In this document: piece by piece, positions 6,079 through 12,457 of the stretch
Layout of the letters: each line of letters begins with the position of its first letter
Position numbering within the stretch: the stretch's first letter is position 1
From: DATGEP01 sp035310125
Lineage (GTDB): Bacteria; Chloroflexota; Ktedonobacteria; Ktedonobacterales; JADMIN01
Assembly: GCA_035310125.1 (NCBI GenBank)
Contig: DATGEP010000209.1
Location: 1 to 12,457, forward strand
Direction of reading: 5' to 3'
Length of the DNA stretch: 12,457 nt
Position numbers and translations under genes: made by a program
The notes under the pieces: model-generated
Database searches by the model: none
Told to the model about the DNA's origin: nothing
The model's input: only the letters and a program-made list of their open reading frames with translations

Positions 6079-7440
6079 TTATACCGGCGCCTCCGGGATA
6101 TAGTCGCGCAGCGTCTCCGCCGAAAGGCCATTGGCGCGCGCGATAGCGCCGTAGAGCGCCGCGCTGGGGCGCGGCGTGCGCTCCTGCGTCTCGATGTCGA
6201 GCGCGGCAAGTCCGAACCGCAGCGTCCAGCCTTCCGCCCACTCGAAATTGTCCACAAGCGACCAATGGTAATACCCACGCAGATCAATGCCGTCTGCGAT
6301 GGCTTCGTGCATCGCGTGTGTGGCGGTGGCGAGCAGCCATGGCCGCAGCCGGTCATGCGCGTCGGCTACACCATTCTCCGTCACATAAATTGGCTTGCCA
6401 AAGGCGCTGACCCGCCGCGCAATGCGTGCGATGCCTTGCGGGTACACCTCGCCAGTGACCAGCTCCGCCCCCGTATCGCCGTGTGGTGTGCCGGGAGCGC
6501 TGGAGCGCCGGCTAAACATCTCCAATGGCCGGCGCGGGTCGAAGGTAACGAGGTCGCGATAGTAGATGTTGATGCCCACAAAGTCGCAGGTGCCGCGCAC
6601 TGCGGAGAGATTTCCCGCCGCGAGACTGAACGGGAAAACCGCCTTTCCGGTCAGCACGGCGCGCGGGAAGATATCGTTGAACGCGGCGTCCATGATGCCG
6701 GCGAGCAGACGATCACGGCCAGAGCGTGGATTGGCGGCGTCAAAGACGTTGTAATTCTGCGCCCAGCCCACACGCGCCGCTGGCTGCCTGCTATGGATGG
6801 TAGCGTATGCGGCGGCGTGCGCGCGCGCCATGTTCCCCTGAACACGTATTGCGTCAAGAGTCGCGCCTTTTCGACCTGGCGGCCAAACACCGAGCTGATA
6901 CCCCGTGAAGGCGTAAATGTTCGGCTCGTTGATGGTGCACCAGAAATCGCAGAGATCACCCAACGCCTCCACTACGTGCGCAACGTAGCGGGCGAAAAGC
7001 TCTACGCAGGAGGAAGCGAGGAATGCGCCGCGTTCCTCGAACCAGAGCGGATTCGTAAAGTGGTGAAGGGTGACGAGCGGCTCGATTCCCCGCTCACGCA
7101 ACCCCTGGAGCATAGTCCGATACCGTGCCAGCGCCTGCGCGTCCCACTCTCCGGGGCGCGGCTCGATGCGGCTCCATTCCAGCGACAGACGCAGCGCGTT
7201 GAGGTCGAGCTGTGCGGCGAAATCGAAGTCGCGCTCGGCATGCGCCCACCAATCGGCGGCGAGGCCGCACGAGTCACCCGACACGATCCGACCCGCGCGC
7301 TCCCACGCATACCAGTTGTTGTTGGTGTTGTCGCCCTCGTATTGATGGGACGCCGTCGCGACACCCCAGCGGAATCCTTCCGGGAAGCTGAGCATAGATG
7401 CGGGACTGGATAAGCCGTCCTCTGGTGTACTCTCTGCCAT
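6079..7440 (-). CDS. Family 1 glycoside hydrolase (beta-glucosidase type)
   Basis: The 453-residue product has the length and motifs of GH1 retaining beta-glycosidases, which release terminal beta-linked glucose or related sugars. FPEGFRWGVATASHQYEGDN (19-38) contains the substrate-binding Gln/His region; the acid/base is E172 in CTINEPN (168-174); the nucleophile is E355 in YVTENGVAD (352-360); the aglycone-side tail YYHWSLVDNFEWAEGW (390-405) is intact. No signal peptide is seen, so it is probably cytoplasmic and acts on imported disaccharides. ATG 7440 is preferred because GGAGGG lies five bases before it; the frame is open further to 7536 but without a comparable site. The gene follows the kinase operon on the same strand after 227 bp and has its own candidate promoter. 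Whether it needs the kinase system is unknown. Confidence 0.95.
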   Translation of the reverse strand: MAESTPEDGLSSPASMLSFPEGFRWGVATASHQYEGDNTNNNWYAWERAGRIVSGDSCGLAADWWAHAERDFDFAAQLDLNALRLSLEWSRIEPRPGEWDAQALARYRTMLQGLRERGIEPLVTLHHFTNPLWFEERGAFLASSCVELFARYVAHVVEALGDLCDFWCTINEPNIYAFTGYQLGVWPPGRKGATLDAIRVQGNMARAHAAAYATIHSRQPAARVGWAQNYNVFDAANPRSGRDRLLAGIMDAAFNDIFPRAVLTGKAVFPFSLAAGNLSAVRGTCDFVGINIYYRDLVTFDPRRPLEMFSRRSSAPGTPHGDTGAELVTGEVYPQGIARIARRVSAFGKPIYVTENGVADAHDRLRPWLLATATHAMHEAIADGIDLRGYYHWSLVDNFEWAEGWTLRFGLAALDIETQERTPRPSAALYGAIARANGLSAETLRDYIPEAPV

Positions 7441-7575
7441 GCTCACCCTCCTGCAAAGACCAGGACGCGAACGAATCGCGCCCCGCCGGAGACGCGCCAG
7501 ATTGGGCTGAGCGAAACGTCCCGCCGGCGCGCACACAATCCCCCGCGCCGGTTGAGGAGTCGTGCGTCTGCGCAG

Positions 7576-7606
7576 AGTATACCCACTACAGCAAGCGCGT
7601 TTCCAA
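7576..7606 (-). promoter_or_regulatory. Candidate promoter for the GH1 gene
   Basis: On the minus strand TTGGAA (7606-7601) and TATACT (7581-7576) are separated by 19 bp. The -10 matches five of six positions and the -35 four of six, but the spacer is longer than ideal. It would give a leader of about 130 bases before the ATG at 7440. Confidence 0.35.
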
Positions 7607-7667
7607 TGGAAGATGGCTGGGCAACACAGGTTGTTGGTACACGACCACTATGATAGCACTCAAGCGC

Positions 7668-9875
7668 TCACCTTTCGGCGCCATTCCGGCTTTCCACCGG
7701 GTGACAGGCGACCTTACGAGCGGGAGCCAGGGGCAGCGCCACGGTGAAGACGCTTCCATGATTAGGCGCGCTCTCCACCGTGATACGCCCACCGTGATGC
7801 TCGACAATGTCATTGCAGATGTAGAGGCCCAGCCCCAGCCCTACACCGGAGCCAGCCTGCACGGTAATACCGGGTACGCGGTAGAAACGCTCAAAAATAA
7901 AGGGCAGATCGTCGGCTGGAATGCCCGGCCCCTTGTCCACCACGCTGAAGAGCGCCTCACCTTCGTTCAATCGCGCCGAGAGAACCACCGCTTCATCCTG
8001 TGGCGAGTACTTGAGCGCGTTGGAGAGCAAATTGGAGAGCACCTGCCCAATGCGATCCACGTCCACCTCCAGCTCGATAGGCGCTTCGGGCAACTCCAAC
8101 AGGATCGTCCGTTCCGTCGCCGCGCGCTGCTCCTCCGCGACCTGGCGGCAGATCTCCACCAGGTCGGCCCGCTCCGTACGCAACGCCAGCTTGCCCGATT
8201 CGATGCGCGAGATGTCGAGCAAGTCATTTACCAACAGCTCCATGCGCCCGATCGCGCGCTCCATGCCTGCCAGATGCGCCGCCTCCGGCGAGCCGGCGCG
8301 CTCGAGCCGCCGGCGTGTAATCTGTGTCAACCCTTTCAGACTGGTAAGCGGCGTCTTGAGCTCATGCGAAGCGATGCTCAGGAACTCGTCCTTCTGCTGC
8401 TCCAGTTGGTAGAGCGCAGTGATATCCCTGGACACCACAACCGCGCCGGTGATCTGGCCGTTCCCGTCGCGGATAGGCGCGGCGCTATTCTGAATCGCGA
8501 TCATCTCGTCGGTTTCGGACCGCTTGCTGATGAAGCGCGCATTGACCACCGTTATGCCACGTAATGCCTGAGAGACCGGATATTCTTCAAGTGTCAGGGG
8601 CGATCCGTCGAGATGGTATCGCGAATTCCGCAGAGGCAGCGGTTCACCCGATTTCTGCATCTGTTCCAGCGTAAGACCAGCCAGGCTGGCGCCACGCTCA
8701 TTCATGCGCACCAGCTTAGTGTTCGCGTCATAGACATAGAGACCATCGGGCATCGCCTCGATAATGGTATCCAGCTCGGCGGCTTGCTGGCCGAGCTTAT
8801 GCGCCAGCCTCTCCACCTGCGCACGTGCTTCCCTCTGTTCCCGCAACGCCTGCCGCGCCTCGGCATAGAGCCGCGCGTGGTCAATCGCCAGAGCGATGCG
8901 ATCCGCGACGAGTTGAAGCAGCCGGACATCATTTTGCGTAAAGTGTCGTGTCTCGTAGCTCCCGCACTGCAGCACACCGGTCATCAGCCCTGCCACCAGC
9001 AGCGGCACACCCACGAGCGAGCGAGAACGCTCAGCAAGAATTGACCTCACGGTGGTCGTAGCCACGTCTTTGATGACCATCGGCTCCCGCGTAGCGGCTA
9101 TCTTTCCGGCGAATCCTTTGCCGAGAGGAATCCGCGGCATCCCGGCGATTTCCTCCTCGATCCCAATGGCGGCGCGCACCAGGAGCTCCTTGCCATCCTC
9201 ACTGATCAGCAGAATAGCGACCGTATCGGCGCCCAGCACCTCCTTGATGCGCCCCAGCAGCTCGGGAAGCAGCTCGTCGAGCGCCAGATGAGCCAGCGCG
9301 GCGTCTGTGACCGTCTGAAGCGCCCGCAAGCCTTCATTCGCCGCACGCGCTGAGGCAAGTGCCTGATTGTGCGCGTGCAGCAGCTCGTCTTTGGCCGCGC
9401 TGGCCTCGCGCAGCCTACGGGTACGCTCCGCGACCACCTCTTCCAGCTCCAGCGCGTGGCGCTCCAGTGTATGGCGCTGCTCCTCCACCTGCCGCTTGAG
9501 CGCCCGTACCTGGATGGCGCGCGTGAGCGAGGCGATAAAATAGTCGCGATGTATCGGCTTCTGAATAAAGTCATAGGCGCCACCACGGAGCGCCCGAATC
9601 GCCAGCTCGTCCTCGCCGTGGCCGGTAATCAGGAGCGTAGGCGTGTCGGGCCGTAGCGCATGGATGCGTTCGAGGAGCGCAAGACCATCCATCCCTGGCA
9701 TCTTGATGTCGCTGACGATGGCGTCGTAATCCACCTCGGCAATACGTTCCAGGGCCGCGGGAGCGGATTCGCACGTATCCGTCTGGATATGGCTCATGCG
9801 GAGCTGGATAGCTTTGGGCAGCGCTCGCAGCAACGCAGTGTCGTCGTCAACAATCAAGATGCGCGAATATGTCAT
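7668..9875 (-). CDS. REC-GAF-PAS sensor histidine kinase
   Basis: This 735-residue kinase begins with a receiver domain (residues 4-120; acidic pocket D10-D12, phospho-acceptor D56 in IVSDIKMPG, T84, K106). A coiled-coil linker follows (122-180), then a GAF domain (about 183-336), a second helix (337-370), a PAS domain (about 368-490), a HisKA dimerisation domain with H504 in FLSIASHELKTPL, and a HATPase domain with N box SNLLSNALKY (614-623), VVDKGPGIP (645-653), FERFYR and GSGVGLGLGL. All catalytic residues are present. No membrane segment is seen, so it is cytoplasmic. With a receiver at the front, its activity is likely set by phosphotransfer from another kinase, most simply the one encoded just upstream. 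Its start overlaps that gene's stop (ATGA), with GAGGGA about nine bases before it. The output partner is not in the window. Confidence 0.95.
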   Translation of the reverse strand: MTYSRILIVDDDTALLRALPKAIQLRMSHIQTDTCESAPAALERIAEVDYDAIVSDIKMPGMDGLALLERIHALRPDTPTLLITGHGEDELAIRALRGGAYDFIQKPIHRDYFIASLTRAIQVRALKRQVEEQRHTLERHALELEEVVAERTRRLREASAAKDELLHAHNQALASARAANEGLRALQTVTDAALAHLALDELLPELLGRIKEVLGADTVAILLISEDGKELLVRAAIGIEEEIAGMPRIPLGKGFAGKIAATREPMVIKDVATTTVRSILAERSRSLVGVPLLVAGLMTGVLQCGSYETRHFTQNDVRLLQLVADRIALAIDHARLYAEARQALREQREARAQVERLAHKLGQQAAELDTIIEAMPDGLYVYDANTKLVRMNERGASLAGLTLEQMQKSGEPLPLRNSRYHLDGSPLTLEEYPVSQALRGITVVNARFISKRSETDEMIAIQNSAAPIRDGNGQITGAVVVSRDITALYQLEQQKDEFLSIASHELKTPLTSLKGLTQITRRRLERAGSPEAAHLAGMERAIGRMELLVNDLLDISRIESGKLALRTERADLVEICRQVAEEQRAATERTILLELPEAPIELEVDVDRIGQVLSNLLSNALKYSPQDEAVVLSARLNEGEALFSVVDKGPGIPADDLPFIFERFYRVPGITVQAGSGVGLGLGLYICNDIVEHHGGRITVESAPNHGSVFTVALPLAPARKVACHPVESRNGAER

Positions 9876-11044
9876 AGTACTAGTTCCCTCGGCACGTCTT
9901 CGGGTCGTCCTACCGGCAAGAGAATCACGAAGCTCGCGCCGGTGCCAGGATCATTCTCCACCGTAATGCTCCCGTGGTGATCCTTGATAATGCTGTACGT
10001 GATAGAGAGGCCAAGACCGGTACCCTTTCCGACCTCCTTTGTGGTAAAGAAGGGGTCGAAGACACGCTGCTCCAGACCCTTGGGAATCCCAGGGCCGCTA
10101 TCCGTGATTCTGACCGATACCGTGTCGTGGTCAACAGCGCACGTAATAGCGATAACCTTACATGGTGCGGCGACCAGCGCATCACGCGCGTTGGTAAGCA
10201 GGTTGAGGAAAACCTGTTCAAGCCGAATCGAGTTGCCGACAACCAATGGCGACGCGTCCGGCATATCGAGCTCGACCGTGATCTGCCGCAAGCGCATCTG
10301 CTCGTGCATGAGTGAGAGCGCCTGCTGGATGACCTGATTTATCGCTACCAGCTCCTGGCTCACCGGTGCGGCGCGCCCGAAGGTGCGCAGATGTGAGATA
10401 ATCTCCGACGCCTTCCACACCTGTTGCATTGCGCTACTCAGCTCGCCGAGCAAACGCTCCCTATCCCCCGCGCCCATCTCGATCAGGTCAATAGCGTTGC
10501 CGACAAAGAAGCCGATGTTATTGAGCGGATTGTTCAACTCATGCGCAACGCCGGTGGTCAGCTCACCTAACATCGCCAGCTTACCAGCCTGTACAAGCTG
10601 CTCCTGCTTCTCTCGTAGCTCGCGCTCGCGGCGCTCCATCTCCAGCGTCGTCTCGTTCAAGTCGCCCATGATGTGAATCATGGCTTTGCGACTGTTCTCC
10701 AATCGCTCGTTGGCGGTATGCGCATCCTGCAAGATGTGCAGCAACGCGCGGCGAAAGTTATCCAGGCGCTCGGTTTGCCGCGCGAACCGCTGGCGGTCGT
10801 TTTCATAATCCGCCAGAATATGCAGCATCGCCGCGCGCTGATCGGCCAGCTTCTTATTGAGTCCGTTGAGGTCGTCCATGACGTGAATCATGGCGCGGCG
10901 GCGATCCTCCGCCTTTTGCCCACGCTTCTCCAGCAGCGCGTGCTGCTTGCTCAACCGGCGATATTCCGCCAGCAGAGCCGGCAGATCCAGCTCTCTGGCG
11001 CTATCTCCTATGGGAACCTCCGGCGCATGCTGTTCTACGGCCAT
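9872..11044 (-). CDS. Histidine kinase with a long N-terminal coiled coil and no sensor domain
   Basis: The 390-residue protein has a C-terminal kinase core: LAMLGELTTGVAHELNNPL with H168, N box FLNLLTNARDAL (279-290), ITDSGPGIP (313-321), FDPFFTTK (329-336) and GKGTGLGLSI (339-348). This is the NtrB/ZraS-like HisKA type. The first 150 residues have no recognisable sensor fold. They form a charged, Leu/Met-rich helix with four copies of A-[ML]-[IL]-H-[IV]-[ML] at residues 51, 72, 100 and 121, spaced 21, 28 and 21 residues, that is whole heptads, with a hydrophobic residue at position a of every heptad from 52 to 136. It probably receives its signal from the PAS protein encoded just before it (10-bp overlap), and its 3' end overlaps the REC-kinase gene by 4 bp. 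The ribosome site is modest (CGGGGA). It is cytoplasmic, with no membrane segment. Confidence 0.93.
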   Translation of the reverse strand: MAVEQHAPEVPIGDSARELDLPALLAEYRRLSKQHALLEKRGQKAEDRRRAMIHVMDDLNGLNKKLADQRAAMLHILADYENDRQRFARQTERLDNFRRALLHILQDAHTANERLENSRKAMIHIMGDLNETTLEMERRERELREKQEQLVQAGKLAMLGELTTGVAHELNNPLNNIGFFVGNAIDLIEMGAGDRERLLGELSSAMQQVWKASEIISHLRTFGRAAPVSQELVAINQVIQQALSLMHEQMRLRQITVELDMPDASPLVVGNSIRLEQVFLNLLTNARDALVAAPCKVIAITCAVDHDTVSVRITDSGPGIPKGLEQRVFDPFFTTKEVGKGTGLGLSITYSIIKDHHGSITVENDPGTGASFVILLPVGRPEDVPRELVL

Positions 11045-11655
11045 CGCGTCTGTCCCCGTTCAGCGTTCAGCTTCTCGATGTCTCGCTTGAGCCCCTCGAT
11101 TTCTTTCTTCAGGGCGATCATCTTCAGCTCGCGACCAACCACCACTTCCTCGAACTTCTCCAGGTCAAGAATCTTCTCCTGCAACTCGGCTTTTGACTCC
11201 TGGAGGTCGCGCACCGCCTGCTCGTATGCGCGCATGTCGCGTAAAATACCGATGGCGCCGATCACATTCCCGTCGGTATCGCGGAGCGCCGAGGCGTTCA
11301 GACTGGTAGGAATTACCTCGCCGGAGGCGCTGCGCGGATTCAGCTTCGTATTGCGGATGACGCCCCGCTCGATCACCTCACGCAGCGCCGCCGTGAATTC
11401 CCGTGTCTCCTCTGGCGAGATGAAGCGCGAGAGCGATTGCTCGATCACCTCATCGGTGCGGAACCCCAGCAGCTCATAGACGGCGTCGTTGGCCGTGAGG
11501 ATCTTGCCTTCCAGGTCCGAGACGAATACCGGATCCGGCGCGTTTTTGATAATACTGTCGGCGTCAAGGGAGCCATGAGACTTGGTGCGATGCATATCGG
11601 CGCTCGCGCGGGCTGCGCGGCGGTCACCAGCGGGAGATTGCTTGACGTCGGCCAT
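11035..11655 (-). CDS. Stand-alone PAS-domain protein with C-terminal coiled coil
   Basis: The 206-residue product has a disordered N-terminus (1-30), one PAS domain (31-143: IIKNAPDPVFVSDLEGKILT, then NDAVYELLGF, and the closing VIGAIGILRDM) and a long helix (144-199) containing LEKFEEVVVGRELKMIALKK. That helix is the kind that normally connects a PAS domain directly to a HisKA domain in one polypeptide, but here the gene stops and the kinase is a separate overlapping gene. It is therefore probably the sensor half of a split kinase. The ligand or cofactor of the PAS domain cannot be read from the sequence; there is no obvious flavin-binding Cys motif. ATG 11655 is chosen because GAGGAG lies six bases upstream; the frame is open to 11799 but that extension looks non-coding. 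It is the first gene of the three-gene operon. Confidence 0.85.
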   Translation of the reverse strand: MADVKQSPAGDRRAARASADMHRTKSHGSLDADSIIKNAPDPVFVSDLEGKILTANDAVYELLGFRTDEVIEQSLSRFISPEETREFTAALREVIERGVIRNTKLNPRSASGEVIPTSLNASALRDTDGNVIGAIGILRDMRAYEQAVRDLQESKAELQEKILDLEKFEEVVVGRELKMIALKKEIEGLKRDIEKLNAERGQTRWP

Positions 11656-11713
11656 GAAATGCTCCTCTAGTCGGCAATGCATTGATAGTGATGGATTGTG
11701 GAAGGAGAGCGCC

Positions 11714-11719
11714 AGTATA
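11714..11719 (-). promoter_or_regulatory. Candidate -10 box for the PAS-kinase operon
   Basis: On the minus strand this reads TATACT (preceded by AAA), about 60 bases before the ATG at 11655. No matching -35 box is found 16-18 bp upstream, so an activator or another sigma factor may be needed, or the box may be chance. Confidence 0.3.
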
Positions 11720-12017
11720 TTTCCCGGCGAGGGGTGGGAGCAGGTAATGCTGATCCGTCGCTCTTTATCCGAGCTGGTGATTCGGGGAATGAGTCGCATC
11801 GCGCATCACACCCGCCCATCGAACCAGCACTCGGCCGCCCACTGGGTTGATTGCCAGCAATAGTTATGCCGGTTTCAGGCGCCGCGCGATCGTGTCGCGT
11901 CGTTGATACTACACGCTTCCGCATCTCGATACGCTGGGGCGGCTTCATGCCACTCCTGAAGTTTGGCCGCCCATCCCTCGTCACTTCTCACCCATTCACA
12001 GAAAAGGGCGCAGGAAG

Positions 12018-12066
12018 CCGCTGGGCTTCAGCCCAGGCGGAGGAATGCGCCGCCGCCCGCAGGCGG
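12018..12066 (+). repeat. Two hairpins at the left end of the TnpB element
   Basis: The first hairpin has the stem CTGGGC (12021-12026) and GCCCAG (12031-12036) around a TTCA loop, extended by CCG/CGG (12018-12020 and 12038-12040) with a bulged G. The second is CCGCC/GGCGG around CGCA (12053-12066). Single-strand hairpins near both ends are typical of the IS200/IS605 superfamily, where TnpA recognises them. The motif GAAGCC-hairpin-GGAGGAATGC also resembles the 3' end of such elements, where the guide-RNA scaffold ends. I therefore take it as an element end without certainty as to which. Confidence 0.5.
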
Positions 12067-12077
12067 ACCTACCATCA

Positions 12078-12106
12078 CTGACACATACCATCAATTGTGA
12101 TACACT
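12078..12106 (+). promoter_or_regulatory. Promoter of tnpB
   Basis: CTGACA (12078-12083, five of six matches to the -35 consensus) and TACACT (12101-12106, four of six) are exactly 17 bp apart, and TGA before the -10 box makes it an extended -10. The predicted start falls six to seven bases downstream, on or beside the ATG at 12113. This is the best-formed promoter in the window. Confidence 0.6.
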
Positions 12107-12112
12107 GCTTGC

Positions 12113-12457
12113 ATGAAACAAACCCTGCTCGTCAAACTCGCGCCGACCCCTGACCAGCATGCCGCCTTGCTGCGGACCCTGGAACAGTTCAACGCCGCCT
12201 GCAACGCGATTGCCGCCGTGGCGTTCGCGGCAAAGTGCGCGGGCAAGCTTGACCTGCAAAAGCTGGTGTACTATGACACGCGCGCCCAGTTTGGCCTCTC
12301 GGCGCAGATGACCATTCGCGCCATCAGCAAGGTGAGCGAAGCCTACAAGCGCGACAAGGCCATTCAGCCGCACTTTCGCGCGCACAGCGCGATGGTCTAT
12401 GACCAGCGCATCTGCTCGTTTCCTGGCCCTGATCGGGTGTCGCTCTTGACGCTGGGC
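12113..12457 (+). CDS. tnpB: TnpB-family RNA-guided nuclease / IS200-IS605 OrfB, N-terminal part (cut by window end)
   Basis: The 115 residues visible open with MKQTLLVKLAPTPDQHAALL, then LEQFNAACNAIAAVAF, YYDTRAQFGLSAQMTIRAIS and KVSEAYKRDK, the standard N-terminal order of TnpB proteins of the IS200/IS605 and IS607 elements, running into the start of the first beta segment (YDQRICSFPG). TnpB proteins are guide-RNA-directed DNA nucleases that promote retention of the element. The RuvC catalytic residues and zinc finger lie beyond the window, so activity cannot be judged. No TnpA gene is seen on the left side, as in TnpB-only elements. There is no Shine-Dalgarno site before the ATG, and the promoter position implies a leaderless message. 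The element is a likely recent insertion beside the kinase operon. Confidence 0.85.
   Translation, partial: MKQTLLVKLAPTPDQHAALLRTLEQFNAACNAIAAVAFAAKCAGKLDLQKLVYYDTRAQFGLSAQMTIRAISKVSEAYKRDKAIQPHFRAHSAMVYDQRICSFPGPDRVSLLTLG

Larger units (their letters stand above)
11656..12112. other. Intergenic region between the kinase operon and tnpB
   Basis: About 457 bp lie between divergent starts. The left part holds the operon leader and the TATACT box. From about 11780 to 11990 I see nothing recognisable: short frames on both strands show no known motif. The right part (from about 11995) holds a TTCAC pentamer, two hairpins and the tnpB promoter, described separately, and is probably the left part of the insertion element. 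Confidence 0.5.

Noticed and set aside
6063..6091. GGCGC/GCGCC inverted repeat at the end of the glycosidase gene
   Set aside because: Five-bp arms with a 19-base loop and no T-run; not a convincing terminator.
6265..7413. Plus-strand frame of 382 codons opposite the glycosidase
   Set aside because: The minus strand encodes a full GH1 enzyme; the plus frame shows no known motif.
7655..7668. Short imperfect inverted repeat after the kinase operon
   Set aside because: Contains a mismatch, very short, and lacks a T-run; expected by chance.
10673..11479. Plus-strand frame of 268 codons across the kinase / PAS junction
   Set aside because: Antisense to two well-supported genes; composition is Ser/Arg rich.
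1..12457. CRISPR arrays, tRNA or rRNA genes
   Set aside because: No regularly spaced direct repeats and no tRNA-like or rRNA-like segments were seen by eye on either strand.

Overview
The window is about 12.5 kb of GC-rich bacterial chromosome, gene-dense on both strands, with clear Shine-Dalgarno sites before most starts. The gene mix is a DinD homologue, an M20 amidohydrolase, a spermidine-synthase-like protein, a GH1 glycosidase with the N-terminal HQYEGDNTNNNW pattern, large PAS/GAF kinases and an IS200/IS605-type tnpB. This would fit a Chloroflexota (Ktedonobacteria-like) or similar soil/thermophile genome. That assignment is inference from flavour only; there is no rRNA or marker gene in the window.

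Left part (1-4672). The tail of an unknown gene is followed by dinD (SOS-type protein). dinD overlaps by ATGA a small ORF that carries an in-frame amber codon and a perfect 30-bp palindrome. Convergent to this is an M20 amidohydrolase (minus strand). A candidate promoter and a 67-codon ORF that overlaps the amidohydrolase start lie before it. Divergent from the amidohydrolase is a spermidine-synthase-like SAM-binding protein, whose 3' end overlaps by 21 bp a convergent orphan D12-class adenine DNA methyltransferase.

Middle (4673-7440). A Nit-type carbon-nitrogen hydrolase with an extended -10 promoter is followed by about 400 bp with no confident gene, then by a GH1 beta-glycosidase on the minus strand.

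Right part (7668-11655, minus strand). A tightly packed three-gene signalling operon encodes, in order of transcription: a soluble PAS protein ending in a coiled coil; a histidine kinase with no sensor domain but a long N-terminal coiled coil carrying four evenly phased A-[ML]-[IL]-H motifs; and a REC-GAF-PAS-histidine kinase. The overlaps are 10 bp and 4 bp. The set reads as a split sensor kinase feeding a second kinase through its receiver domain; no DNA-binding output is encoded locally.

Right edge (11990-12457). Two hairpins, then a good sigma70-type promoter placed so that the transcript would start at or next to the ATG of a TnpB gene (leaderless), which runs off the window. The most unusual items are the split kinase with its phased His-containing coiled coil, the amber-interrupted palindrome-bearing ORF behind dinD, and the leaderless tnpB with hairpins in front.
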